Source: Arsukibacterium perlucidum DSM 18276
GTDB lineage: Bacteria > Pseudomonadota > Gammaproteobacteria > Enterobacterales > Alteromonadaceae
Reading direction: 5' to 3'
NCBI RefSeq assembly: GCF_000382165.1
Contig: NZ_KB907717.1
Span: 1 to 64,000 of the forward strand
Length of the DNA: 64,000 nucleotides
Shown here: in pieces, positions 36,063-45,196 of the stretch
Position numbering within the stretch: the stretch's first letter is position 1
Layout of the letters: each line of letters opens with the position of its first letter
Translations under genes and position numbers: made by a program
The notes under the pieces: generated by a model
The model's input: only the letters and a program-made list of their open reading frames with translations
Told to the model about the DNA's origin: nothing
Database searches by the model: none

Positions 36063-36521
36063 TTAATTAGTCAGCTCGTCTGAAAGCTCCTGCATCAGTG
36101 GGTCTATTAGCCGGTAAACCCAGACTGTCTCACCATTTTGCAGAGTTACTTCCAGCCGCTCATAACGCACACCCAACCGCTCATATCTGTCCAGGGCTCT
36201 AAGCTCAGAGCCAGTTACGGTAATAACCAGGCCTTCGGTAACCGCGCCGGGTTCAGGCTTTATATCCAGCGCGTCTTGCTGATAGCCGGGTAGGGTGGCC
36301 GGCAAACCTGTGCCGGCGCGGCCCATCACCAGAGCGCGCACCCAGGGTCTTTTCAGAGTACCGTAAACAAAAACCGAATAGCTGGCATTATCATCAATCG
36401 CCGGCAATTCGACGCCTGGCTGATATCCAAACGGGCTGGCAAAAGTCAGCCACAGATAGCCGACTGTCAGAATCATCAAGGCTGACACAGTTAGCAGGGC
36501 GCGTTGTAAAATTTTTTTCAT
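36063..36521 (-). CDS. Gamma-glutamylcyclotransferase-like protein (GGCT/AIG2)
   Basis: A 152-residue protein with an N-terminal membrane segment (residues 6-28), then a GGCT/AIG2-like domain. The substrate-loop motif is FVYGTLKRPWVR, followed by LPGYQQDALD, AVTEGLVITV, and LRALDRYE containing the catalytic Glu. Members release 5-oxoproline from gamma-glutamyl peptides or amines, but many bacterial forms are untested. The membrane anchor is unusual for cytoplasmic GGCT enzymes and would place the domain on the periplasmic side if it is an N-in anchor. No operon partner is evident. Confidence 0.83.
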   Translation of the reverse strand: MKKILQRALLTVSALMILTVGYLWLTFASPFGYQPGVELPAIDDNASYSVFVYGTLKRPWVRALVMGRAGTGLPATLPGYQQDALDIKPEPGAVTEGLVITVTGSELRALDRYERLGVRYERLEVTLQNGETVWVYRLIDPLMQELSDELTN

Positions 36522-36712
36522 TGGTTGTCTTTGTTCATTATTTTGCTTTGTAAAACCCTGCCAGATCTTGTTGCCGGATACAATGCTTGCAAATTGCCGG
36601 GTATCACAGCCTTCATCTGTTTACTAAGTCTTAGTTTGTAAATTTGCCTGCTGCCAGCTATGTTTAAATACTTTCAATTTAGTATTTGCTTAACTTTGCA
36701 GGCATAGCAGCC

Positions 36713-37633
36713 ATGGCTAATAACTCAGATCCACAGAAAATAATAGTAGTAACCGGTTGCAGTTCTGGCTTTGGTCGCCAGGTATCGGAGCAACTTGCCC
36801 GCCGTGGCGACCGGGTGTATGCCACTATGCGTGGTATCGGGGATAAAAACGCAGCTATTGCTAATGAGCTTAGGGCACTGGCAAAAGCAGAAAATCTGGA
36901 TTTGCGGGTGCTGGAAATGGATGTTACTTCATCGCACTCAGTGGATGCGGCGGCAAAAACGGTGCTGGCCGAATCCGGCGCGCCTGATGTGGTTGTCAAC
37001 AATGCCGGCCAGATGTATATCGGGTTCACCGAATCTTTTACTGCTGAAGAGTTAACCCGTCAGTTGGATATTAATGTGGTCGGTATACACCGGGTTAACC
37101 GGGCTTTTTTAACGGCGATGCGTAAGCAGGGCAAAGGGCTTTTTATCAACATTAGTTCAGTTGCCGGGCGCTTAAGCGCGCCTTTTTTCGGGGTGTATCA
37201 TGCCAGTAAATGGGCAGTGGAAGGGTATAGCATGGCACTGCGCGGTGAACTGGCCAGTTCCGGCGTAGATGTGGTGCTGGTAGAGCCTGGTCCATTTACC
37301 ACTTCACTGTTTACCAGTAGCCTGCGCCCGGAAGATGCTGATGCCAGAGTAGCGAGCTACCCTGTTGTTGCACAGCAAACCCTGGCGACTTTAGCGACTG
37401 CCTTTGAAGGTATACTAAATGACCCTGCAGCGCCTACCGACCCTGATTTAGTGGTGCAGCGGATAATAGCGCTGGCTGACATGCCTGCAGGCAGCCGGCC
37501 GTTTCGCAGTGTAGTCGGGCTTGATTTTGGCGTAACGGCCCATAACGCGGCAGCAGAACCGTTTGATGCCGCCGTGCTGGAAGCCTTTGGCATGACTACA
37601 TTTGCCACCTTACAACCCAGTGAGCTGGAATAG
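36713..37633 (+). CDS. Short-chain dehydrogenase/reductase
   Basis: A 306-residue NAD(P)-dependent oxidoreductase. ATG 36713 is chosen over the upstream TTG because AGG precedes it and the fold starts soon after. The cofactor motif is VTGCSSGFGRQV (TGxxxGxG), followed by VNNAG, a catalytic Ser in ISSVAG, YHASK with Tyr and Lys, and a substrate region VEPGPF. The length and the sequence between the core and C-terminus fit the classical family; the substrate is unknown. It is preceded by an AT-rich region and followed by two small genes that may or may not be linked. Confidence 0.88.
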   Translation: MANNSDPQKIIVVTGCSSGFGRQVSEQLARRGDRVYATMRGIGDKNAAIANELRALAKAENLDLRVLEMDVTSSHSVDAAAKTVLAESGAPDVVVNNAGQMYIGFTESFTAEELTRQLDINVVGIHRVNRAFLTAMRKQGKGLFINISSVAGRLSAPFFGVYHASKWAVEGYSMALRGELASSGVDVVLVEPGPFTTSLFTSSLRPEDADARVASYPVVAQQTLATLATAFEGILNDPAAPTDPDLVVQRIIALADMPAGSRPFRSVVGLDFGVTAHNAAAEPFDAAVLEAFGMTTFATLQPSELE

Positions 37634-37748
37634 GCAAACTTTGTTAGATTTAAGGAAAAACTATGGCTAAGCTCCTGGTGCTTTCCCGTTAGCCTGCGTA
37701 CTTTACCGTAAATCCGCTAACCCCGCGCAATTAGTCCAGGATAAGTGA

Positions 37749-37979
37749 ATGTATATTGGTATATTTTTAATCATTTGTGCAGCGGTTTTGATGTTTCGGG
37801 TTGCTCAATATGAAAAACGTCGAGGTTGGCTTTGGGGGAGTCTAACCGCCCTTATTATTCTGTTGCTTTCACAGGTCATTTTATCGACCTATCTGCCGTC
37901 ACTCGTCGGGGTAATACTGGCATATATGATAATGATGGCAGCGAATATTTATCGGCCAGTAAATAAGGGGCCAATTTAA
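37749..37979 (+). CDS. Small membrane protein of unknown function
   Basis: A 76-residue protein made almost entirely of two to three hydrophobic helices (residues 2-18, 27-47 and 50-67) with a short basic loop (YEKRRGW) and a polar tail. No family was recognised. It begins at an ATG without a strong ribosome site and is followed 23 bases later by another small gene on the same strand, so the two may be co-expressed. The length and clean membrane pattern support a real gene, but evidence is limited. Confidence 0.6.
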   Translation: MYIGIFLIICAAVLMFRVAQYEKRRGWLWGSLTALIILLLSQVILSTYLPSLVGVILAYMIMMAANIYRPVNKGPI

Positions 37980-38002
37980 TCACGCCACTGGAACTCTTAA
38001 CT

Positions 38003-38221
38003 ATGCGCGACACCTTAAGACAAAAAATTATTGCGGTATGTGATAAGAAAATCCTCGCCAAGGGCGAAACAGTAGGCGTGTCGTTTTATGCCTTTTTCGC
38101 CAATAAAAATGACGACCCTGAGCTACTGATGGAAGCGGCAAGCTGGTGGATTCAAACTCACCGCCTGGATCATTTTGAGAAAGCGCAGAAAATAAAACAG
38201 ATGGTTATAGCAGGGCTGTAA
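38003..38221 (+). CDS. Small conserved-looking protein (DUF6500-like)
   Basis: A 72-residue soluble protein beginning MRDTLRQKIIAVC, with SFYAFFANKNDDPELLMEAA in the middle and a C-terminal HFEKAQKIKQMV helix. The pattern matches from memory a small uncharacterised family (DUF6500); this is not confirmed. It has no cysteine motif, signal or membrane segment. It follows the small membrane protein gene by 23 bases. Function is unknown. Confidence 0.7.
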   Translation: MRDTLRQKIIAVCDKKILAKGETVGVSFYAFFANKNDDPELLMEAASWWIQTHRLDHFEKAQKIKQMVIAGL

Positions 38222-38278
38222 CCATCTTCTTTCAGGACCGTGACGCAGTTATTTTATTAATAGTCACTTTATTAATAG

Positions 38279-40420
38279 TTACTTCATTAACTGCTGGCTT
38301 AAAAAGGTGTACTCAAGCGCCGTTCTTTTGGCTGTTTCCTGCAGGTTCGCCGCCGCAGAGTGGCCGCCGTCAATGTTTTCATAGTATTCAAAATTGTGGC
38401 CATACTGCTCTAACATATAAGCCATTTTTCTGGCGTGGGCCGGATGCACCCGGTCATCTTTGGTGGACGTTACGAAGAATATGGCAGGGTACTCGCCCTT
38501 AGGATCAATATTGTGTAACGGTGATATTTTCTCAAGAAAAGCGCGCTCCTCCGGGATATCCGGGCTGCCATATTCGCCTACCCATGACGCGCCCGCCAGC
38601 AGGGTGTGATAACGCAACATATCAAGTAGCGGCACCTGACACACCACGGCATTCCATAAATCAGGCCGTTGGGTATACATAACGCCCATTAATAAGCCGC
38701 CATTTGAACCACCCATTACCCCCAGATGCTGTGGCGAGGTGATTTTTTTGGCAATAATATCTTCTGCTACCGCAATCATATCGTCGAAAATAACCTGACG
38801 CTTGGTTTTTAACCCCGCCTGATGCCAGGCCGGACCGTACTCACCACCACCGCGGATATTGGCCAGCACATAAACACCGCCCTGTTCCAGCCAGTTTTTA
38901 CCCAGAATGCCGGAATAACTGGGCTTCATTGATACTTCAAAGCCACCGTAGGCATATTGCAGGGTGGGGTTGCTACCGTCGAGGGTGATGCCTTGTTTGT
39001 GCACCACAAAATACGGTATTTTTTCACCGTCAGTGGAACTGGCGAAATATTGCTGCACTTCCAAATCAGTGGCATCAAACCGGGCCGGTGTGGATTTAAT
39101 CGCTACAATATCAGCGTTGCTGACATTGACCTGATACAGGGTGTCTTGCGAAACAAAATTTTCCTGATTAACAAAAATAATATCGCTGTCGTTATTCGCT
39201 GAAGAGACCGACATCGTGCTGTTATCCGGCAACGCCAGCTTGTTGTGCTGCCAGTTACCATCGAAGTCATACACATAGATATTGTTGACCACGTTTTCCA
39301 GCAGATTAAGCACCAGTTTGCTGGCGGTAATCGATACCCCATCCAGCGTGGCACGTTCATCCGGCTGATACACCAATTGCACGGCGCCAATGTTGTTATT
39401 CTGCAGCCAGTTTTGCATATCAAAAGACACTAAGTCGCCACTTTTAAAGGAGGTGGCACTGCCATCCGGGGTCCAGTCTTGTTTCAGGCTTAAAATGAGT
39501 TGCCCTTTAAAAATACCGTTGATACTCGAAGTGTCGGGGATCGGTAACTGAACCGGGTCGCCTTTTTCCGGTAACCAATAGTGCTCAGACTGGTAAAACG
39601 TAATGGCCCGCACCACCATATTTAACTGCTGATCCTGGTGTTTCAGCGCATAAGGAAATACGCCGACATCGGTTTTATTACCACTAAACACCGTTACGGC
39701 TTCATCCAGTGACTGGCCGCGTTGCAGTTGTTTAATAACATAGGGATAGCCGCTGTCAGTCAATGAGTCATCGCCCCAGTTGGTGCCAACATGCAGGCGG
39801 TCGGGGTTATTCCAGCTCAGGGCTGTTTTTGCTTCCGGCAGATAAAAACCCTTATCAACGAAAGTTTTGCTGGCGCGATCCCACTCGCGCATTTCTACTG
39901 CATCTTTGCCGCCATCAGATAGCGACACCATGCAAAGGTTATGATTGGTTTCTGCGCAGGTAGTTCCTTTAAACACCCAGTTTTTACCTTCAGCGGCAGA
40001 CAGCGCATCAATATCCAGCAGGGTTTGCCATTGCGGTTGCGCTTTGCTGTATTCGGCCAGACTGGTTTGGCGTAACACACCTCTGACATGGTTTTCATCC
40101 TGCCAGAAGTTGTACACCATATCGTTGCGGTAGGTGCCATACGGGATTTTATCGGTGGCATTGACGATATTTAACGCGGCTTGTTGATACTGGCTAAAAC
40201 GCGGGTCGCTGGTAAGTTTGTCCAGCGTGCGTTTATTCCAGGTGGTTACCTTGGCAAGGGCCTGTTCGCCTTCAACCTCCTCTAACCATAGCGGTGCGTC
40301 GCCAGTGCTTGCTGTCATGGGTGTCTGCATTTCTTGATTAGCCTGCTTTGCGGTATCTGCAGGGTTGCACGCACTTAGTAAAGCTAAGCTTGCAACCGTG
40401 ACGATCATTGTTAGTTTCAT
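38279..40420 (-). CDS. Prolyl oligopeptidase family serine peptidase, lipoprotein
   Basis: A 713-residue S9-family peptidase. The N-terminus has a lipoprotein signal (LLSAC lipobox), so it is probably anchored in the envelope. A beta-propeller region (residues about 60-430) is followed by the catalytic alpha/beta domain with GGSNGG (nucleophile Ser572), Asp in TSTKDDRVHP and His in DGGHSAAAN. Such enzymes cleave short peptides after proline or related residues. ATG 40420 has GAGG upstream. The last 30 bases of the 3' flank contain a short direct repeat (TTATTAATAGT). Likely monocistronic, with a role in peptide scavenging. Confidence 0.93.
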   Translation of the reverse strand: MKLTMIVTVASLALLSACNPADTAKQANQEMQTPMTASTGDAPLWLEEVEGEQALAKVTTWNKRTLDKLTSDPRFSQYQQAALNIVNATDKIPYGTYRNDMVYNFWQDENHVRGVLRQTSLAEYSKAQPQWQTLLDIDALSAAEGKNWVFKGTTCAETNHNLCMVSLSDGGKDAVEMREWDRASKTFVDKGFYLPEAKTALSWNNPDRLHVGTNWGDDSLTDSGYPYVIKQLQRGQSLDEAVTVFSGNKTDVGVFPYALKHQDQQLNMVVRAITFYQSEHYWLPEKGDPVQLPIPDTSSINGIFKGQLILSLKQDWTPDGSATSFKSGDLVSFDMQNWLQNNNIGAVQLVYQPDERATLDGVSITASKLVLNLLENVVNNIYVYDFDGNWQHNKLALPDNSTMSVSSANNDSDIIFVNQENFVSQDTLYQVNVSNADIVAIKSTPARFDATDLEVQQYFASSTDGEKIPYFVVHKQGITLDGSNPTLQYAYGGFEVSMKPSYSGILGKNWLEQGGVYVLANIRGGGEYGPAWHQAGLKTKRQVIFDDMIAVAEDIIAKKITSPQHLGVMGGSNGGLLMGVMYTQRPDLWNAVVCQVPLLDMLRYHTLLAGASWVGEYGSPDIPEERAFLEKISPLHNIDPKGEYPAIFFVTSTKDDRVHPAHARKMAYMLEQYGHNFEYYENIDGGHSAAANLQETAKRTALEYTFLSQQLMK

Positions 40421-40570
40421 GGTAGCCTCAGGGTTTTATTATTTTTATTACACTGTATTCAATATTTAGGGATTTAACGTATAGGGTTTTAATGTAAAGA
40501 CAGGGGCGGCCAATGTAAACCAGATTATTGCCATGGGTTTACCAGGAATTGGTATCTTCAGCTTATATTT

Positions 40571-40632
40571 TCAGTACTTATTTTGACTACTTTTTTGAGT
40601 ACTTACTTTTGAGTACTAATTTTGAGTACTAA
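40571..40632. repeat. Degenerate tandem repeat at the 3' end of the RDD gene
   Basis: Four or so copies of a 12-16-base unit related to TTTTGAGTACTAA run from 40571 to 40632 and include the last codons and the stop of the RDD gene. Expansion or contraction of this tract would change the protein C-terminus by a few residues. Confidence 0.65.
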
Positions 40633-41637
40633 GGTGTCGGCTACTTTATCCTGAATAGCTTGCCGGTTTGGATCCCAGTATATCTGAATAAAACCCAGCA
40701 GCCCGGTGGCAAAGCCTGCGCTGTAGCCACCCTGGCGACCAAATGCCTGCCACAGCGTAAGCGGTGTGTTATTTAGCTGCACCACTTTTATCGCCATACA
40801 GGCTTTGCCAAGCGTCTGGCCACCATTCCAGCTGACAAACAGGGTGAAATAAAACACTGCCCAGCCAAAACCAATGCCCAAATCAGTTAAAATGCCCTGC
40901 AGCCATTTAAGAACACTGTGATCGGATTCGGCTAACTTTTGCCACCAGGAGGAGTCTGCTTCGGACTGGGTGGTTGTTTCAATTAACTTATCGGTAGCCT
41001 GCTGCGCGGCTTGCTGGCGATGCTGTTTAATATTGCTCATCGCTTTGTTCAGCGCCACTGTTTGCTCTGCCGGTGTCAGTATTGAATCCTCAAGCAAGTC
41101 TGTAATCATGCTCTTAATTTCATCGTCGGTAAGCTTACTGCCACGTAACTGTTCGCTGATATTTTCTAACTGCTTATCAGCGCATTCGGCATTGCAGTCT
41201 GTGCTGGTAAGTGCAATGGCACTGGCGGTAATTAGTACACCTTCTTTAACGTTGTAGTCGCTGCGCTCGTCGGTTTCCCCCGGGATCAGTGGTAATAAAA
41301 ACAACGATAACAGCGCGACGGCGATGACAATATTCCGGCGCCGGTTGTTATGTTGTAAATGGCAGCGATAAGCCAGATAAGCCGCGACAGGTAGCAGGAA
41401 TAAGAAGCTACCGGAGGTAAGTAAAGCGATAAGCACACCATCCAGGGCTATTGCCACACCACGGCGCCAAGGCTTTGCCAGGGAGCGACCTACCAGGGCA
41501 TTGGCTACCGTGAAATCGTGCGGGGTAACCACTTCGCGTACTTGCTTCGGTGAAAGCTGGTGGCCATTAAGGTCCACATATATTCCCGCAGACACTTCCG
41601 TAATACTGGCATTACCATCAAACTGGTGCAGACTCAT
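40603..41637 (-). CDS. RDD family membrane protein
   Basis: A 344-residue inner-membrane protein. The RDD domain is split. The first part (residues about 55-110) has PWRRGVAIALDGVLIALL and two membrane helices; the second (about 245-335) has WNGGQTLGKACMAIKVVQ and two more. Between them is a long hydrophilic, helical insert (about residues 125-235) with two cysteines, probably exposed. RDD proteins are poorly understood; some relatives act in ion or proton exchange. The insert is unusual and may bind a partner. The 3' end lies in a tandem repeat. Confidence 0.85.
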   Translation of the reverse strand: MSLHQFDGNASITEVSAGIYVDLNGHQLSPKQVREVVTPHDFTVANALVGRSLAKPWRRGVAIALDGVLIALLTSGSFLFLLPVAAYLAYRCHLQHNNRRRNIVIAVALLSLFLLPLIPGETDERSDYNVKEGVLITASAIALTSTDCNAECADKQLENISEQLRGSKLTDDEIKSMITDLLEDSILTPAEQTVALNKAMSNIKQHRQQAAQQATDKLIETTTQSEADSSWWQKLAESDHSVLKWLQGILTDLGIGFGWAVFYFTLFVSWNGGQTLGKACMAIKVVQLNNTPLTLWQAFGRQGGYSAGFATGLLGFIQIYWDPNRQAIQDKVADTLVLKISTQK

Positions 41638-41985
41638 AATAATGTTGCTCTGCCATTTAAAAAAGTCAATTTACGCTAAACCGGCCGGAAAGCTATTGTA
41701 ATACGTTCGCCAGCATTTGGGGTGATAAAAAGACGACCCTTACGCAGTCAATGGCTTGGTTACAAACTGGCAGTTAAAACCCTGGCATACTGTCGTGGGC
41801 GAGGGCGCAGCGAACCCGGTAAAACGTTCAGCTTTCCAGATCACCGGATTCGCAGAATTGAAGAGGGCAGAGCACTTTCCTGCTTAAATCGCTCTGACCC
41901 CAGGCTGTTTCTGCCTCAGGTTCTGCTTTGCTACAACAGTTTGTAGACATCTTTTGTTACCTAATAATATTTTTTATTTCATATC
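41638..41985. other. Intergenic region without recognised gene
   Basis: A 348-base divergent gap between the RDD and CPBP genes. It presumably carries both promoters. The small open frame within it (around 41722-41946) has no ribosome site or recognisable protein character. No repeat, hairpin of note or RNA gene was seen. Confidence 0.4.
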
Positions 41986-42996
41986 ATGCCTGCTAGTGTT
42001 ATCAAGCGCTTAGCCCAAAACCCGTTGCGGCATAACGCCATGTATGGTTGTGATGTTCTTTGCAGCGTTAAGGAGTGGTGGTTGCCGGTTATTTTATCTA
42101 TTAAAGCGGTTTTGGCTAAATTGCTACTGGCGATCACTATCATCGCGCTGGCGGTGATGGCGTACCGCTGGCTGCTGCTACCGGCTTTACAGTGGCTGTT
42201 TCAGCTTGATGAGCCAACTACCGCGCTGCTGCGCCGGGTGGGTATCTTACTGGTTATGTTATTGGCCTATGGTGTATATGTGCGCTATGGCGAAAAGCGG
42301 CCTGTTACCGAATTGCAATTTCCACTTACCAAGGTCGCGGTTGGCTTATTGGCTGGTGCTGGGATGATTGTCCTGGTGTCAGCACTTTTATTTGCTGGTG
42401 GTGTATACGAAGTAACCGCTTACCGTGGCTGGCAAAGCGGCGTAGCCGATATCGCCCTGGTAATTCTGGTGGCCGCTGTTATTGAAGAAATTGTTTTCCG
42501 GGCGGTGTTGTTTCAGGCACTGGAAAACCAGTGGGGCACAGTAACGGCACTCTGGCTGCAATCGCTGATTTTCTCCTTACTACATATCGCCAATATCGAT
42601 GGCCAGATGGACCTGCAGGCGTTAATTATTACCGTAATATCCGGCACCCTAATTGGCGCGCTCTGGACAGTGATATATGTTTATGTGCGCAATATCTGGG
42701 TGGTGGCAGCGCATCATGCCGCCTGGAATTTTACCGTGGTGTTAACCGGGTTACCGTTATCCGGCCTGGACGACTGGCAAGCAATGGCGCCACTGCAAAG
42801 TGTCTATCACGGCCCAAACTGGCTTTCCGGCGGCGTGGTAGGGCCGGAAGATTCTGTTGTTACCATTGTGATGGTAATTATCTCAGTAGCCGCTTTACTG
42901 TGGTTGGCGAAAAAACAGCAGCGGTTTTATCCCTCAGCTGCGGTGCGCCTGGCGCAGGCTGCTGAAACAAAATCGGCGCGGGCATGCTGCCTGTAG
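41986..42996 (+). CDS. CPBP-family intramembrane metalloprotease
   Basis: A 336-residue multi-pass membrane protein of the CPBP (CAAX protease and bacteriocin-processing) family. The three catalytic motifs are present: EEIVFR (motif 1), FSLLHI (motif 2 histidine) and HAAWNF (motif 3). About seven membrane segments surround them. In bacteria such proteins cleave prenylated or peptide substrates, or give self-immunity to bacteriocins; no bacteriocin gene is adjacent. The start is uncertain: ATG 42041, near AMYGCD, is an alternative to the first ATG. It appears monocistronic. Confidence 0.87.
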   Translation: MPASVIKRLAQNPLRHNAMYGCDVLCSVKEWWLPVILSIKAVLAKLLLAITIIALAVMAYRWLLLPALQWLFQLDEPTTALLRRVGILLVMLLAYGVYVRYGEKRPVTELQFPLTKVAVGLLAGAGMIVLVSALLFAGGVYEVTAYRGWQSGVADIALVILVAAVIEEIVFRAVLFQALENQWGTVTALWLQSLIFSLLHIANIDGQMDLQALIITVISGTLIGALWTVIYVYVRNIWVVAAHHAAWNFTVVLTGLPLSGLDDWQAMAPLQSVYHGPNWLSGGVVGPEDSVVTIVMVIISVAALLWLAKKQQRFYPSAAVRLAQAAETKSARACCL

Positions 42997-43287
42997 TTTT
43001 TAAAAGGTAAGGCATGTTAGCCAAATCGGATACGGTGGCGCAATTGGAATTGCGCTAAAGGGGTATGACCGCAGTGTGTCAAAAGCGGAAATATCACTGG
43101 GCAATCAGCAAAGACCACTTTGCAGTTAATAGCGGTCTCTGCTTTACCTAATATCAAGTTTGTTCGACGATTTGTGCTTGCGTAACCATCTTAAACAATC
43201 TCGAACCTAAGCTGTGTCTCTACATTTCCCATAGCGAAAATTTAGATTCCGGCTTTAAATTATCTAACATTGGAGATTTGGAAGCAC
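42997..43287. other. Intergenic region without recognised gene
   Basis: A 291-base gap between convergent genes. No clear terminator, repeat or reading frame with protein character was identified. Confidence 0.35.
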
Positions 43288-43983
43288 TTAGAACGATAAG
43301 CGCACTCCCACGTTAAACGTCGTGATTTTTCCGTACTCGTAGCCTGTGACCAGTGCGATGTTGGGAAGGAAATGCCAGCGTCCGTTCACACCGATCAGTA
43401 CGTCGGATTCGAAGGGATCTGAACCGCTGGACGCGATACCACCGACCGCGGTGTAACGCGCATGGCCCTGAAGATGCAAAGTCGGAGTTGCTGCCCAGAT
43501 AGCGCCAATCTGCGCACCGATGCCGCTATCGTCAGCGTCGACATCCAGATTGAAACCGTCAGCGCGCGCATCCTTGAACTCGAGCTGGTCAAGGCTTAGC
43601 CGACCGAAGTAAGCCAACGTTTCCGAGACAGGGTATTGGTAACCAACACCAATGCGCCAACGCTTCACGTCGTACTCACCTGCTACAGTGCTGGTACCGC
43701 TGCGTATTTCAAGTTCTTGGCCAAGTGATGCATACTCTCCAAAGAGGTGCATTTGATCTCTGAACTGCCACGCCCCGCCAATAAATTCACCGCCATCAGC
43801 ATCGCTTTCAAGATCTAGTGGGACGCCCCCCGTAACCGCTCCGGATGTCTCAATGTCGTTGACAAAGCCGCCGACGATACCACCCTCGATGTAGGTAAAG
43901 CCGATATCTCCCGCACGCGCCATCGTCGGTCCAGCCAAAGATACCGCAATCACTGCCATGATTATTCTGTGTTGCTTCAACAT
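43288..43983 (-). CDS. Outer-membrane beta-barrel protein of atypical codon usage
   Basis: A 231-residue exported protein: the signal peptide (residues 1-24, ending MARAG) is followed by about eight amphipathic strands and a C-terminal phenylalanine (GVRLSF), the pattern of small Omp_b-brl-type barrels assembled by BamA. Codon use favours GAC, TTC, GTC, AAG and CTC more than the neighbouring genes do, hinting at acquisition. It sits beside a broken antitoxin gene. The specific function, whether porin, adhesin or biosignal carrier, cannot be assigned. Confidence 0.8.
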   Translation of the reverse strand: MLKQHRIIMAVIAVSLAGPTMARAGDIGFTYIEGGIVGGFVNDIETSGAVTGGVPLDLESDADGGEFIGGAWQFRDQMHLFGEYASLGQELEIRSGTSTVAGEYDVKRWRIGVGYQYPVSETLAYFGRLSLDQLEFKDARADGFNLDVDADDSGIGAQIGAIWAATPTLHLQGHARYTAVGGIASSGSDPFESDVLIGVNGRWHFLPNIALVTGYEYGKITTFNVGVRLSF

Positions 43984-44216
43984 TTGTGTACCCTCAATTC
44001 TGAAATATAGACGTGTTACTACGACTTACGTAAGCACGTAGATCAGCAACACCAGCGCCTAACGCCCTATTAATAGATAAAAACTGTACCCTAAAATTGA
44101 GCTAAGCGAAAAAGCCCTGAAGATAAAGCAGCTGGTTCAATCAGGTATGTAATTGTAAAAAGGCTTTCTTGTTATGTGGCACCTGCTGCAATATTACTTG
44201 TACGATATTTTGTACT

Positions 44217-44381
44217 GGTGTGGCCGTTGTGCTTGATGTCGCCGAATATGAGGCTATGCAGGAAAAGATTGAACTGCTGGAAGAGTTGCGAATAGCCGAA
44301 GCACAACTAACTTCAGGTGCTGGTGTTAGTAATAACGATGCAAGGGCGCAGGTTTTGGCGCGGCTTAACGCGTTAAAGTAA
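44217..44381 (+). pseudogene. Truncated Phd/YefM-type antitoxin remnant
   Basis: The frame encodes GVAVVLDVAEYEAMQEKIELL followed by a helix ending DARAQVLARLNALK. This matches the C-terminal two-thirds of Phd/YefM antitoxins with a V-EYEAMQEKI core. The usual N-terminal DNA-binding region is missing; the sequence upstream (cysteine-rich in this frame) does not resemble it. No ParE/RelE-type toxin follows. It looks like the remnant of a decayed type II toxin-antitoxin module. It ends 4 bases before the convergent rraA stop. Confidence 0.65.
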
Positions 44382-44385
44382 TTAC

Positions 44386-44868
44386 TTACACCAACTGCTT
44401 AGTCGCTACCAACACGCCATTATTATCGGCATAGACATACTGGCCAGGGATAAAATCTACCCCGGCAAACGTCACGGTCAGGTTAATATCGCCTAAATCG
44501 CGCTTGTCGGTTTTCATTGGGTGAATACCCAGTGCCTGCACGCCAAGTGGCGTTTGGCGGATGATGTCGATATCGCGAATACAGCCATTGATAATAATAC
44601 CTTGCCAGCCGTTGGCTGCTGCTTGTTCGGCCAGCATATCACCCAGCAGGGCATGGCGTTTTGAACCGCCGCCATCTACCACCAGCACTTTGCCATGGCC
44701 ATTGGTTGCTACCAGCTGCTTTACCTTGGAGTTATCTTCAAAGCATTTAACGGTAACAATTTCACCGCCAAAGCACGCTTTTGCGCCGTAGTTGGTGAAA
44801 ATGGGTTCGGCGACGCGAATGCAGTCGGCATGGGCGTCGCATAAGTCGGGGAGGGTGAAGGCTGTCAT
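44386..44868 (-). CDS. rraA: Ribonuclease E activity regulator RraA
   Basis: A 160-residue protein; ATG 44868 with GGTGG upstream gives the typical RraA opening [12 protein letters not shown] and length. Conserved parts are [43 protein letters not shown] and [13 protein letters not shown]. In E. coli RraA binds the C-terminal region of RNase E and dampens mRNA turnover; related folds can be aldolases or decarboxylases. Here it is only 13 bases behind sbtB, which suggests co-transcription with a bicarbonate-transport pair, an unusual partnership. Confidence 0.95.
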   Translation of the reverse strand: MTAFTLPDLCDAHADCIRVAEPIFTNYGAKACFGGEIVTVKCFEDNSKVKQLVATNGHGKVLVVDGGGSKRHALLGDMLAEQAAANGWQGIIINGCIRDIDIIRQTPLGVQALGIHPMKTDKRDLGDINLTVTFAGVDFIPGQYVYADNNGVLVATKQLV

Positions 44869-44881
44869 GTTTACCACCGTT

Positions 44882-45196
44882 TTAAAATTTTTGCGTACGA
44901 TATACCCAAACCTCTGACAGGGTAACAATACCTGGCTGATCACTAAAGAATTCGTCCATCAGGCGTTCGGCAATATGCTCAGCTTTGGCTAGCTCGCGCA
45001 CGATAACTTCAATTTTCATAATGTGCAGGGCATCCATCAAGGACGCATGCTGCGCCGGATGCAAATGCAAGGCGCTGTTACCACCGGCTTCTAACACCGT
45101 ATAGCCCTTTGCACCTTCTTCATCAAGCATGGCGATAATGTCTTCTTCAAGAATTTTTTCAGCCAAAATATTAACCTGGTAAGCACTGTGTTTCAT
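44882..45196 (-). CDS. sbtB: PII-like signalling protein of SbtB type
   Basis: A 104-residue PII-like protein ([32 protein letters not shown], then IKIEVIV-like strands and SEVWVYRT). It overlaps the SbtA-type transporter gene by the four bases ATGA, typical of coupled sbtA-sbtB. In cyanobacteria SbtB binds adenine nucleotides and the transporter to regulate bicarbonate uptake. This protein ends at VYRTQKF and lacks the C-terminal Cys-containing loop seen in some cyanobacterial forms, so redox-dependent control of that kind is unlikely. Located in the cytoplasm against the membrane. Confidence 0.88.
   Translation of the reverse strand: MKHSAYQVNILAEKILEEDIIAMLDEEGAKGYTVLEAGGNSALHLHPAQHASLMDALHIMKIEVIVRELAKAEHIAERLMDEFFSDQPGIVTLSEVWVYRTQKF

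Noticed and set aside
41722-41946. 74-codon plus-strand frame between the RDD and CPBP genes
   Set aside because: Arg/Leu-rich translation with no ribosome site or conserved motif; treated as intergenic.
44055-44067. GCGCCTAACGCCC resembling an integron attC core (RYYYAAC)
   Set aside because: No paired second core or imperfect palindrome of attC length was found, and there is no integrase or gene-cassette array.
44055-44216. Complete toxin-antitoxin module near rraA
   Set aside because: Only the C-terminal part of an antitoxin is recognisable; no toxin frame exists on either side.
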